From: Allobosea sp. | Lineage (GTDB): Bacteria; Pseudomonadota; Alphaproteobacteria; Rhizobiales; Beijerinckiaceae | DNA length: 20,329 bases | NCBI GenBank assembly: GCA_021732895.1 | Contig: JAKFWE010000106.1 | Location: forward strand, 1-20,329 | Reading direction: 5' to 3' | In this document: positions 8,282 through 15,591 of the stretch, one piece after another | How the letters are laid out: every line of letters starts with the position of its first letter | Numbering within the stretch: position 1 is the first letter of the stretch | Position numbers and translations under genes: made by a program | Notes under the pieces: model-generated | The model's database searches: none | Told to the model about the DNA's origin: nothing | What the model saw: the letters and a program-made list of their open reading frames with translations, nothing else

Positions 8282-8297
8282 TTGTGCGGCGCAACAA
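8282..8297. promoter_or_regulatory. Weak palindrome TTGT-N8-ACAA between regulator and ABC gene
   Basis: In the 209-bp divergent space there is one dyad, TTGT then eight bases then ACAA. Crp/Fnr proteins bind dyads of similar size (TTGAT-N4-ATCAA for FNR/FixK), and this site lies next to a Crp/Fnr gene. It does not match the FNR consensus in the inner half and could easily occur by chance. Treat it as a candidate operator only. Confidence 0.15.
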
Positions 8298-8413
8298 CCA
8301 CGCCATCTGAGCGGGAACCAATCGGTGCGCGGCGGCGTTGGCAGGCCGACCCGCGCACCCCGTTTCGCGACGGCGTGCCCGCCGTTCGCCCGCCGGTCAG
8401 GAGTTCAGCCAGG

Positions 8414-10222
8414 ATGACGGCACTGCCCGACGCAGCCGCCCGCTCGCGCATGCGGGCATTCTTCCGACTCGCGCTCGGGTTCTGGAGCGGTCCGACCCGG
8501 CTGCGCGCCTGGGTGCTGACCTTGACGGTGCTCGGCTTCGTCGCCGCGCAGATCGCCACCGCCGTTGGCGTCAACACCTGGAACCGGCTGTTCTTCGATG
8601 CGCTCGAGCGGCGCGACACCGCCGCCGTTTGGTCGGTCATCGGCTGGCTGCCTCTTCTCGTCGTCGTCTCGTCGCTGACGCTGTGTTCGCTGGTGATCAG
8701 CCGGATGCTGCTGCAGACGCGCTGGCGTGAGTATCTGACCAGGCGCATCGCCGGCTGGTGGATCGCCGACCAGCGCTACTATCGCCTGCAGTTCACCGCC
8801 CGGGAGCAGGTCGCGCCGGAGTATCGCATCGCTGACGATGCCCGCCTCGCCATCGAGCCGCTGGTCGAGTTCGCCATCGGCCTGATCAGCGCGGTGGTGA
8901 CGGCCGCGACCTTCGCCGCGATTTTGTGGCATGTCGCCGGGTCGGCCCGCTTCATGGTCGGCCAGACCGAAGTGGTGATCCCGAGCTACATGGCGATCGC
9001 CGCGATCCTTTATGCGGTGATCGCCTCCCTCGCCGCCTGGTTCGCCGGCCGGCCCCTCGTGGCCAAAATTTCCGCCAAGAACGAAACGGAGGCGCGCTTC
9101 CGCGCCGAGATGACGCGGCTGCGCGAGAATGCGGAGAGCATCGCGCTGATCCGGGGCGACGCCGACGAGCGCAGCTCTGTCGGCGAGAGCTACGGCCGCG
9201 TCGTCGTCGCCTGGCTCGGCGTCATCCGCCAGCAGGGCGTGATCGCGCTGGTGCTCAACACCAACGGCGCGCTCTTCCCGATCGTGCCGCTGCTGCTGAT
9301 CGCGCCGAAATACCTGTCCGGCGACGTCACACTGGGGGCGGTGATGCAGGTGGTCGCGGCCTTCAGCGCGGTGCAGTCGGCGCTGATCTGGTTCGTCGAC
9401 AATTTCGTGCGGCTGGCCGAGTGGTTCGCGTCGGTCAGCCGCGTCGATGAATTGTCGGAGGCGCTGGAGGGTCTGGACGTCGGCGCGATCATGGAGGGCG
9501 ATTCAGGCGTCAGGCTCGGCGAGAGCGCCGATGGGGCCATCCATCTGGACAATCTCTCGATCGCCCATAGCAACGGCCGGGCGGTGATCACCGATGCGTC
9601 CGTCGTCATCGGCCTCGGCGAGAAAGTGCTGATCGTCGGCGAGAGCGGCACCGGCAAGAGCACCCTGATCCGCGCCCTCGCCGGGCTCTGGCCCTGGGGC
9701 TCGGGCTCGATCGACCTCCCGGCGGGCAAGCGGATCGCGTTCGTGCCGCAGAAGCCCTACATGCCCATGGGCAGCTTCCGGACGGTCCTGCTCTATCCCG
9801 AGGCGGAACTGCCTGTCGCCGACGAGATCGTGGTGGCGGCCCTGCGTCGCTGCGGGCTCAGCTACCTCGCCAAGCGTCTGGACGATGAGGATCATTGGGA
9901 CCGCATCCTGTCGGGCGGCGAGCGCCAGCGCGTCGCTTTCGCCCGGTTGCTGATCCAGAAGCCCGACATCATCATCATGGACGAAGCGACCTCGGCCCTC
10001 GACGAGGACAGTCAGACCTCGCTGCTGAGCCTGCTCGAGGACGAACTCGCGCATGCGACCGTGATCAGCGTCGGGCATCGGCCCGGACTCGAAGAGTTCC
10101 ATGACCGGAAGATCACGCTAGAGAAGCGGCTCGCGGGCGCCCATCTGACCTCGCGGCGTCTCGGCAAGTCGCTCTGGCGCATGTTCCGCAGTCGCAGCGC
10201 CGCCAACGACTCGGCGGCCTGA
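8414..10222 (+). CDS. PF06472-type ABC transporter, fused permease and ATPase, canonical motifs (ABC1)
   Basis: A 602-residue half-transporter with an ABC_membrane_2 domain, the group containing E. coli YddA, mycobacterial Rv1819c and Bradyrhizobium BclA and related to SbmA/BacA. It should sit in the inner membrane as a dimer; relatives import peptides or cobalamin, so the substrate here is open. Roughly six hydrophobic helices span residues 30-330, with the family motif NTWNRLFFDALE after helix 1 and EYRIADDAR before helix 3. The ATPase domain is complete: Walker A G409-S416 (GESGTGKS), Q-loop in FVPQKPY, signature LSGGE from L499, Walker B ending D523-E524, SALD, and H555. The start is ATG 8414, with AGGAG ten bases upstream. 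The frame is open earlier, but that part overlaps the divergent regulator. It is followed by a small membrane protein and a terminator. Confidence 0.92.
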   Translation: MTALPDAAARSRMRAFFRLALGFWSGPTRLRAWVLTLTVLGFVAAQIATAVGVNTWNRLFFDALERRDTAAVWSVIGWLPLLVVVSSLTLCSLVISRMLLQTRWREYLTRRIAGWWIADQRYYRLQFTAREQVAPEYRIADDARLAIEPLVEFAIGLISAVVTAATFAAILWHVAGSARFMVGQTEVVIPSYMAIAAILYAVIASLAAWFAGRPLVAKISAKNETEARFRAEMTRLRENAESIALIRGDADERSSVGESYGRVVVAWLGVIRQQGVIALVLNTNGALFPIVPLLLIAPKYLSGDVTLGAVMQVVAAFSAVQSALIWFVDNFVRLAEWFASVSRVDELSEALEGLDVGAIMEGDSGVRLGESADGAIHLDNLSIAHSNGRAVITDASVVIGLGEKVLIVGESGTGKSTLIRALAGLWPWGSGSIDLPAGKRIAFVPQKPYMPMGSFRTVLLYPEAELPVADEIVVAALRRCGLSYLAKRLDDEDHWDRILSGGERQRVAFARLLIQKPDIIIMDEATSALDEDSQTSLLSLLEDELAHATVISVGHRPGLEEFHDRKITLEKRLAGAHLTSRRLGKSLWRMFRSRSAANDSAA

Positions 10223-10339
10223 GCGACATCGCGGGTTCGTGACGCGGCGACTTTCGCGGCGCGGAACCAGGGGTCCTGACCCGCGTTGTCTCTCGCAGAA
10301 GCCGCCGTTCGCGGCCGGTCGCAGCATAGGGAGAGACAG

Positions 10340-10618
10340 ATGTCGGACAGCAGCCTTGCCCCCATCATGCGCGCATTCGCCTTCTTCGGGTTCATGGGCG
10401 TCGCCGTCGTGGCGCTGACCGTCGGCGCCGGTCTTCAGGGCTCCGACGATCTGAGCTCCGCCTCGGTCGCGCAAACCAAGATCGAGCGGAACATTCCCAC
10501 CGACGCCCAGATCGCGGCCGTCGATGCGCGCCAGCGCGGCATCGACAGCGCCCGCCGCGCCATCGCCAACGCGCAGCAGGCTCGCGCCGCCGATGCCGGC
10601 GCGGCGATCGTCCGCTGA
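10340..10618 (+). CDS. Small single-pass membrane protein, unknown function
   Basis: A 92-residue protein I cannot assign to a family. It has one strongly hydrophobic segment (about residues 10-32, AFAFFGFMGVAVVALTVGAG), then a polar, Ala/Gln/Arg-rich tail of about 55 residues likely to be helical. This suggests an inner-membrane anchor with a periplasmic or cytoplasmic helix. The ATG is chosen because GGGAGAG lies a few bases ahead; an ORF start 18 codons earlier has no such support. It lies 117 bp after ABC1 and 76 bp before a strong terminator, so it is either the last gene of the ABC1 transcript or a separate short unit. Adjacency to ABC1 raises the possibility of an accessory subunit, but this is inference only. 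Confidence 0.65.
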   Translation: MSDSSLAPIMRAFAFFGFMGVAVVALTVGAGLQGSDDLSSASVAQTKIERNIPTDAQIAAVDARQRGIDSARRAIANAQQARAADAGAAIVR

Positions 10619-10697
10619 CGGAAAGGCGTATCGGTCTGGAACATTTCCGGCGCGCGCCGGTTGATGACCCAGCGCTCCCTCGCGCGACAACTCGACA

Positions 10698-10722
10698 GCC
10701 GCCTCCGGGCGGCTTGTTTTTT
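10698..10722 (+). terminator. Rho-independent terminator
   Basis: A perfect 6-bp stem GCCGCC / GGCGGC around a TCCG loop is followed at once by TTGTTTTTT. This is the best intrinsic terminator in the window. It ends transcription of ABC1 and the small membrane protein, so the transglutaminase gene 56 bp downstream probably has its own promoter. Confidence 0.85.
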
Positions 10723-10778
10723 GTCTGTCGCCTTGACGCCTCAGTCTGTTTCGCCAACGTCGCTTCCGCGAGTGTCCG

Positions 10779-11696
10779 ATGTATCTGCGTATCCGCCACG
10801 CCACGACCTATCGCTACGCCGGTCCCGTCATGTTCGGGCCGCATCGCCTGATGCTGCGTCCGCGCGACAGTTTCGATCTGCGCGTCGTCGACACCGCCCT
10901 GACGATATCGCCCCAGGCGCGGTTGCGCTGGATGCACGACGCCTATGGCAATTCGGTCGCCGTGGCGCAGTTCGAGACTGAATCCGACACGCTCGACATC
11001 GTCAGCGAGCTGGTGATCCAGCGCTTCGGTTCGGCGTTGCCGCGCACCGCCGTCGCGTCGCGGGCGGAGATGTCCGGCGTGGTCTACAGCCCGTCCGAGC
11101 AGGCGGTGCTGCAACCCTATCTCGACATCGCGGCGGCCGATCCCGACGGGGTGCTCGACCAGTGGCTCGCGGATTTTCGCGCCCGCTCCGGCGCCGGCCA
11201 TCTGCTGCGCGATCTGGCGCATGCGATCTTCACCGGGCTCGGCTACGCCCTGCGTTATGACGAGGGCACCCAGCATCCCGCCGACACGATCCGTCAGGGC
11301 GGCGGATCGTGCCGTGACTACGCCTGGCTTTTCATCGAGCTGGCGCGGCGCATGGGTTTCGCCGCCCGCTTCGTCACCGGCTACATCCATGACCGTGCGC
11401 CCGACGCGGCCGGCATCGTCTCGGCGCTCGGGCTGACACACGCCTGGGCCGACGTCTTCATCCCCGGCGACGGCTGGGTCGAGTTCGATCCGACGAACGA
11501 TCTCGTCGCCGACCGGCAGCTTCTGCGCGTCGCCGTCGCCCGCGTTCCGGAGGACGCCTCGCCGGTGTCGGGCAGCTATACCGGCCTCACCGGATCCTTC
11601 CTCGGCCTCTCGGTCGGGGTCAGCATCGAGCCCGTCGAGGAGCCGGGGCTGCCGAAACCCGAAGCCGCCCGATCGCCTGATCGCCAGACCGCCTGA
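10779..11696 (+). CDS. Transglutaminase-like cysteine hydrolase
   Basis: A 305-residue protein with the bacterial transglutaminase N-terminal beta domain (MYLRIRHATTYRYAGPVMFGPHRLMLRP) followed by a papain-like transglutaminase core. The triad is visible: C178 in GGGSCRDYAWLFIELARRMG, H221 in THAWADVFIPGDGW and D237 in EFDPTN. Family members act as cysteine peptidases, deamidases or crosslinking enzymes; no signal peptide is seen, so it is likely cytoplasmic. In many proteobacteria such proteins are encoded beside alpha-E and circularly-permuted ATP-grasp genes. Those are absent here; instead it lies between two ABC paralogues. The start ATG gives the exact family N-terminus. The C-terminus ends in a Pro/Glu-rich tail of about 30 residues. 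Substrate unknown. Confidence 0.9.
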   Translation: MYLRIRHATTYRYAGPVMFGPHRLMLRPRDSFDLRVVDTALTISPQARLRWMHDAYGNSVAVAQFETESDTLDIVSELVIQRFGSALPRTAVASRAEMSGVVYSPSEQAVLQPYLDIAAADPDGVLDQWLADFRARSGAGHLLRDLAHAIFTGLGYALRYDEGTQHPADTIRQGGGSCRDYAWLFIELARRMGFAARFVTGYIHDRAPDAAGIVSALGLTHAWADVFIPGDGWVEFDPTNDLVADRQLLRVAVARVPEDASPVSGSYTGLTGSFLGLSVGVSIEPVEEPGLPKPEAARSPDRQTA

Positions 11697-11746
11697 TCGA
11701 GGCGGGAGCGCGAAGCGGCGATCACGGCTCATTCACCGGAAGTTCA

Positions 11747-11776
11747 TTGAGCATGGCCTAGTGCCGTGCGCTATGC
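11747..11776 (+). promoter_or_regulatory. Possible promoter of the second ABC gene
   Basis: TTGAGC and CTATGC are separated by 18 bases, about 50 bp before the TTG start of the second ABC gene and downstream of the transglutaminase stop. Both hexamers are partial matches to sigma-70 type elements used in alphaproteobacteria. GC-rich DNA gives many such chance matches. Confidence 0.25.
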
Positions 11777-11828
11777 GACTTGCGCGGCAGGCCTGATCCC
11801 AGCCGGAGGTCCGGGGGGTCGTGCGTAG

Positions 11829-13625
11829 TTGCTGAAACCAGTCGATCCGCCACCCGAGGATGGCAAGGCGCCGACCGACACGCAGGTGGCGCTCCGTTTC
11901 GCCCGCCTCACCGGCGGCTTCTGGCGCGGGCCGAGCGCGGGCAAGGCCTGGTTCTGGTCGCTCTCGCTGGCGAGCGCGATCATCGTCGGCGTCTTCGCCA
12001 ACGTCACCGTCAATCGCTGGAACGGCTGGTTCTTCGACGCGCTCGAGAAAAAGGACGCCGAGAGCGCCCTGATCGCGATGGCGGTGTTCCCCGTGCTCGC
12101 TCTCATCGCGGCGGGTCTGGGTGTCGGCATTCTGGTCTCGCGCGAAACCTTTCAGGTCTACTGGCGCGAATGGGTCACGGCGCGGCTCGCCGACGGCTGG
12201 GTCCAGGACCGGCGCTTCTTCCGGCTCAGCCTGTCGGGCTACGAGCCGGCCAATCCGGAATACCGCATTGCCGACGACGTGCGCTGGGCGACCGAGCCGG
12301 TGGTAGATTTCGCCATCGGCCTGCTCTCTTCGATCATCACCGCGATCACCTTCATCGGCATCCTCTGGAGCATCGGAGGCAGCCTGACGGTCCAGACCGG
12401 CGGCGGCCCGCTCGTGATTCCGGCCTACATGGTGCTGGCGGCGATCGTCTACGCCATCCTCGTCTCGCTTCTGATCACCATCGTCGGACGCCGGCTGCCG
12501 CGCCTGATCGCGGCCCGCAACGAGGGCGAGGCGAAGCTCCGCTTTTCGCTGATGCGCATCCGCGACCATGGCGAGACCATCGCGCTTGCCCGCTCGGAAG
12601 CCGGCGAGCGGCGGGCGGTGACGCAGACCTATGACGGTCTCGTCCAGCGCTGGCTGGCGATGATCAAGCAGCGCGGCCGGCTGACCTGGATCACCAACTC
12701 CAGCGGCGCGCTCGTGCCGGTGGTGCCGCTGCTGCTCGCGGCCCCGAAATACCTGTCCGGCGAGATGTCGCTGGGCGGCGTCGTGCAGGTGGCGGCCGCC
12801 TTTGTGGCCGTGCAGAACGCCTTCAACTGGCTGCTCGACAACTTCATGCGGATCGCCGAGTGGCTCGCGGCCGCGAGGCGCGTCAACGAACTGGCCGACG
12901 CGCTGGAACGGGTCGATGGCGCGCCGCCCGGCGATCATCTCACCGTCATGCCGAGCCCGGACGGGCTCCTGCGTCTCGACGACGTCACGCTGATCGACCG
13001 CGACGGGCGCACCCTGGTCGCCGATATCGACATCGCCGTGCCGCGCTGCGCGACCATGCACCTGTCCGGCGAACTCGGCCTCGGCAAGGCCGCGCTGATC
13101 CAGGCCGTCGCCGGGCTGTGGCCGTGGGGGCGCGGCGAGATCGCGTTGCCGGAGGGTTCGGCCGTCGCCGTGGTTCCCCAGAAGCTGCATCTCTCGGACG
13201 GCGCCCTGCGCGCCGTGCTCGATCGGCGTGGCGACCTGCCGGGCGAGCGGCTGGCCGACGCGCTGCGGCGCTACGGCCTCTCCGGGCTGGCGTCCCGCCT
13301 CGACGAGAACCGCAACTGGGACAAGGAACTGGCGACCGGCGACAGGCAGCGTCTCGCCTTCGCCCGGGCCGAACTCGAGGAGCCCGACATCGTCCTGCTC
13401 GACGAGGCGACCAGCGCGCTCGAGACCGACATGGCGCTCGAACTGCTGAACGAGTTCCGGCGGAACCGGCCGGATGCGATCATCCTCGCCTTCGGGCAGA
13501 GCGCCGGCTTCGCCGAGGCCGCGACCCACCGCCTGCTGCTGAAGCGCGCCGGCGGCGTGGTCCGCATCGCCGACCGGCAGCGCCCCGAGCCGCGCTCCGA
13601 GCTGGCGGAGCCTGCGCCGACGTGA
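11829..13625 (+). CDS. PF06472-type ABC transporter paralogue with degenerate ATPase motifs (ABC2)
   Basis: A 598-residue paralogue of ABC1, collinear over its whole length (NRWNGWFFDALE, EYRIADDVR, LLAAPKYLSGEMSLGGVVQVAAAF). The membrane half looks intact. The ATPase half is altered: Walker A reads GELGLGKAA (K420 kept, the following Ser/Thr now Ala), the signature LSGGE reads LATGD from L501, the D-loop reads SALE, and the H-loop histidine is Q557. The Walker B aspartate and catalytic glutamate (D525, E526) and the Q-loop remain. No ATG exists near the N-terminus: an in-frame TAG lies directly before TTG 11829, so translation begins at this TTG, at the next codon CTG, or at GTG 11886. GGAGG lies 19 bases and a G-run about 10 bases upstream of the TTG. 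It may pair with ABC1 or act with little ATP hydrolysis. Confidence 0.88.
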   Translation: MLKPVDPPPEDGKAPTDTQVALRFARLTGGFWRGPSAGKAWFWSLSLASAIIVGVFANVTVNRWNGWFFDALEKKDAESALIAMAVFPVLALIAAGLGVGILVSRETFQVYWREWVTARLADGWVQDRRFFRLSLSGYEPANPEYRIADDVRWATEPVVDFAIGLLSSIITAITFIGILWSIGGSLTVQTGGGPLVIPAYMVLAAIVYAILVSLLITIVGRRLPRLIAARNEGEAKLRFSLMRIRDHGETIALARSEAGERRAVTQTYDGLVQRWLAMIKQRGRLTWITNSSGALVPVVPLLLAAPKYLSGEMSLGGVVQVAAAFVAVQNAFNWLLDNFMRIAEWLAAARRVNELADALERVDGAPPGDHLTVMPSPDGLLRLDDVTLIDRDGRTLVADIDIAVPRCATMHLSGELGLGKAALIQAVAGLWPWGRGEIALPEGSAVAVVPQKLHLSDGALRAVLDRRGDLPGERLADALRRYGLSGLASRLDENRNWDKELATGDRQRLAFARAELEEPDIVLLDEATSALETDMALELLNEFRRNRPDAIILAFGQSAGFAEAATHRLLLKRAGGVVRIADRQRPEPRSELAEPAPT

Positions 13626-13647
13626 GCCTGCGTTCAGCCTCGGTTCA

Positions 13648-13662
13648 GGCGGCGTCGCCGCC
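13648..13662 (+). terminator. GC hairpin after the second ABC gene
   Basis: A GGCGGC / GCCGCC stem with a three-base GTC loop lies 23 bp after the stop codon of ABC2. There is no T-run, so it is only a possible terminator or mRNA 3' end. Confidence 0.3.
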
Positions 13663-13737
13663 AGTTCGTCACATGATTTCGCCAGACACGGCCCCGGCTG
13701 CCCGGCCGGCCGCAAATCCCGACAGGAGTCGACGCCG

Positions 13738-14334
13738 ATGACCGCCGCAACCGTGACCACGACGCCGGCCCCGATGAACATCTGGGACGTCTACTGGGGC
13801 CTGCGCGTCGAGCAATGTCCCTGCGACGTCCATTTCGTCGAATGGCTCGAGGAGCAGGGCGTCAGCGGCAAGCGCATCTACCATTTCGGCACGGGCGGGC
13901 ACCATTACGTCGGCATCCGCTGCGCCGAACCCGAGCTGGACTGCACCGTGCTCGGCATCACCGCCTCGCCCAAGGAATACGATTCCTTCGTCAAGCTGGC
14001 GACCGAGAACCCGACCATCACCAAGACCTATTCGGCCTATTTCGGCGACATCTACACCAGCAACGCCCGGCTGCTGCCGCGCTTCGACATCGTGACGCTG
14101 TTCCATTCCTGCGAGTTCCGGCACGCCATGAACGACGCCTACGGCGCGCTCACCGATCTCGAGGTGATGCGGCTCTTCACCGCCCAGACCGACGCCGGCG
14201 GCCATATCCTGTTCTACACCGGCTCCTTCGCCTACGCGGCGGCCGAGACGGTGATCGCGGAATGGGCGGCGTCGAGCCCCGTCAGGGAGGTCGCTGCGTT
14301 CAAGACGCTGCGCGTGTTCGCCAAGACCGCGTGA
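13738..14334 (+). CDS. Protein of unknown function with a Rossmann/methyltransferase-like core
   Basis: A 198-residue protein without a family name I can give. After a short Thr/Pro/Ala-rich leader it begins NIWDVYWGLRVEQCPCDVHFVEWLE, then has a glycine loop in RIYHFGTGGHHYVGIR that resembles SAM-binding motif I, a strand end in CTVLGITASPKEY, an acidic FGDIY, and a hydrophobic strand in FDIVTLFHSCEF, in the order seen in class I methyltransferases. The usual acidic ribose-binding residue after strand 2 is not obvious, so activity is uncertain. The CPCD cysteine pair is notable. ATG 13738 has AGGAG nine bases upstream; an internal ATG at 13774 also fits the conserved part. It lies 112 bp after ABC2 on the same strand, after a GC hairpin. 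Confidence 0.75.
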   Translation: MTAATVTTTPAPMNIWDVYWGLRVEQCPCDVHFVEWLEEQGVSGKRIYHFGTGGHHYVGIRCAEPELDCTVLGITASPKEYDSFVKLATENPTITKTYSAYFGDIYTSNARLLPRFDIVTLFHSCEFRHAMNDAYGALTDLEVMRLFTAQTDAGGHILFYTGSFAYAAAETVIAEWAASSPVREVAAFKTLRVFAKTA

Positions 14335-14510
14335 GGGCCGGGCCGCGCAGCGGCAGGATCTCGGAGGGCTGGCCGGCGCCAGGGGGGGCGCGACTTGTGA
14401 ATCGGCGGCGAGGCGCTATCTGACGGGTCCGTGGCCGGCTCCCGCCGGCCGTCCCGCTCGTCAATGCCGCCGGCCAATGGCGCAGACCTGCTCCGCACAC
14501 GGACCGCCTG

Positions 14511-15485
14511 ATGTCGTATGGCCAGCACGAGCCGGGAATGCCGCTGCGCCGGCGCAGCCGCTGGTGGTGGCTCGGGCCGCTGGCGAGCGCGCTCATCTTC
14601 GCCGCCTCGCTCGTCGTGCTCTGGTTCATCGTCAAGGAGATCGAGCCGGGCGAACTGCGCCTCGCCTTCGCCAACGCCAGCACGCGGCAGATCGGGCTCG
14701 CGCTCGGCTTCACCGCGCTGAGCTATCTTCTGCTCACCGGCTATGACGCGCTCGCCCTGAAGCGGCTGGGCCTGTCGATTCCCTACCGGACGACGGCCCT
14801 GGCGTCGTTCACCAGCTACTCTGTCTCCTTCACCCTCGGCTTCCCGCTCGTGACCGGCGGCACGGTGCGCTACTGGATTTACTCGGCGAGAGGCGTTCGC
14901 GCCTCCGAGATCGCCAGCCTGACCGTGATCGCGGGTCTCACCTTCTGGCTCGGCCTCGGCGCGATCCTGTGCGCCTGCCTCTTCTATGCCTCGGAATCGG
15001 TCGCCGTGCTGGCGCGGACCTCGCAGCTGGTCGTGCAGGGCGTCGGCGTCGCCGTGGCGCTCGGCACGCTCGGCTATCTCGTCTGGATCTCGTCGGGCGA
15101 GCGCACCATCAGGGTGCGCGGCTGGAACCTGCCGCTGCCCGGCCTCGGCATCACGCTCGGCCAGATGTTCTTGGGCGCGGCCGAGGTCTGCGCCGCCGCC
15201 GCCGTGCTCTATGTGCTGCTGCCGGGCGGACACGACATCGCCTATCCGACATTTCTGGCGGCCTATGTCTTCGCCTGCCTAATCGGCATCGCGAGCCATG
15301 CGCCGGGCGGTCTCGGCGTGTTCGAGGCGACGATGCTGATCGCGCTCAGCCGGCTGCCCTTCGAGCCGGTCCTGGGCGCGCTGCTGCTGTTCCGCATCGC
15401 CTATTACCTGCTGCCCTTCATCCTCGCGCTGGTTTTGCTCGCCCTGCACGAGATGATCCGCCGCATCCGGACTCGGCCGTTGTGA
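14511..15485 (+). CDS. UPF0104/YbhN-family membrane protein (MprF flippase-like domain)
   Basis: A 324-residue integral membrane protein with about eight hydrophobic helices, matching the lysylphosphatidylglycerol synthase transmembrane domain family (PF03706). Key motifs are SYLLLTGYDALALKRLG, SFTLGFPLVTGGTVRYWIYS and the conserved HAPGGLGVFEATML before the last helices. In full-length MprF this domain flips aminoacylated lipids and is fused to a C-terminal DUF2156 synthase. The synthase domain is absent here and no separate copy lies in the window, so the protein may move another lipid or polyprenyl-linked substrate. ATG 14511 is preceded by no strong ribosome binding site; ATG 14538 is an alternative. 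It begins 176 bp after the 198-residue protein, and that gap shows nothing further. Confidence 0.87.
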   Translation: MSYGQHEPGMPLRRRSRWWWLGPLASALIFAASLVVLWFIVKEIEPGELRLAFANASTRQIGLALGFTALSYLLLTGYDALALKRLGLSIPYRTTALASFTSYSVSFTLGFPLVTGGTVRYWIYSARGVRASEIASLTVIAGLTFWLGLGAILCACLFYASESVAVLARTSQLVVQGVGVAVALGTLGYLVWISSGERTIRVRGWNLPLPGLGITLGQMFLGAAEVCAAAAVLYVLLPGGHDIAYPTFLAAYVFACLIGIASHAPGGLGVFEATMLIALSRLPFEPVLGALLLFRIAYYLLPFILALVLLALHEMIRRIRTRPL

Positions 15486-15487
15486 AC

Positions 15488-15510
15488 GGTCGGCGGCGAC
15501 GTCGCCGACC
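15488..15510 (+). terminator. Hairpin directly after the UPF0104 stop codon
   Basis: A perfect 8-bp stem, GGTCGGCG / CGCCGACC, with a seven-base loop starts two bases after the TGA. It lacks a proper T-run (CAGTTTCACC follows), so it is a probable but atypical terminator. Confidence 0.45.
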
Positions 15511-15591
15511 CAGTTTCACCATCTTGTCGCTTTACCTTCGACGGCGCTGATCCAGCGTCTGACGTGACCGTGAACGCAGGGAGATCGATCC

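Noticed and set aside
10392..11732. 446-codon minus-strand frame over the small membrane protein and transglutaminase
   Set aside because: It is a shadow of genes with visible catalytic motifs; its own translation is low-complexity and ends in an Arg-rich tail.
8414..13625. A mobile element or recent tandem duplication carrying the two ABC genes
   Set aside because: The copies are diverged throughout, separated by unrelated genes, and no terminal repeats, transposase or integrase is seen.
11733..13781. 682-codon minus-strand open frame across the second ABC gene
   Set aside because: It is antisense to a clear ABC transporter, rich in Arg, Gly, Asp and Glu without any domain motif, and is explained by high third-position GC.
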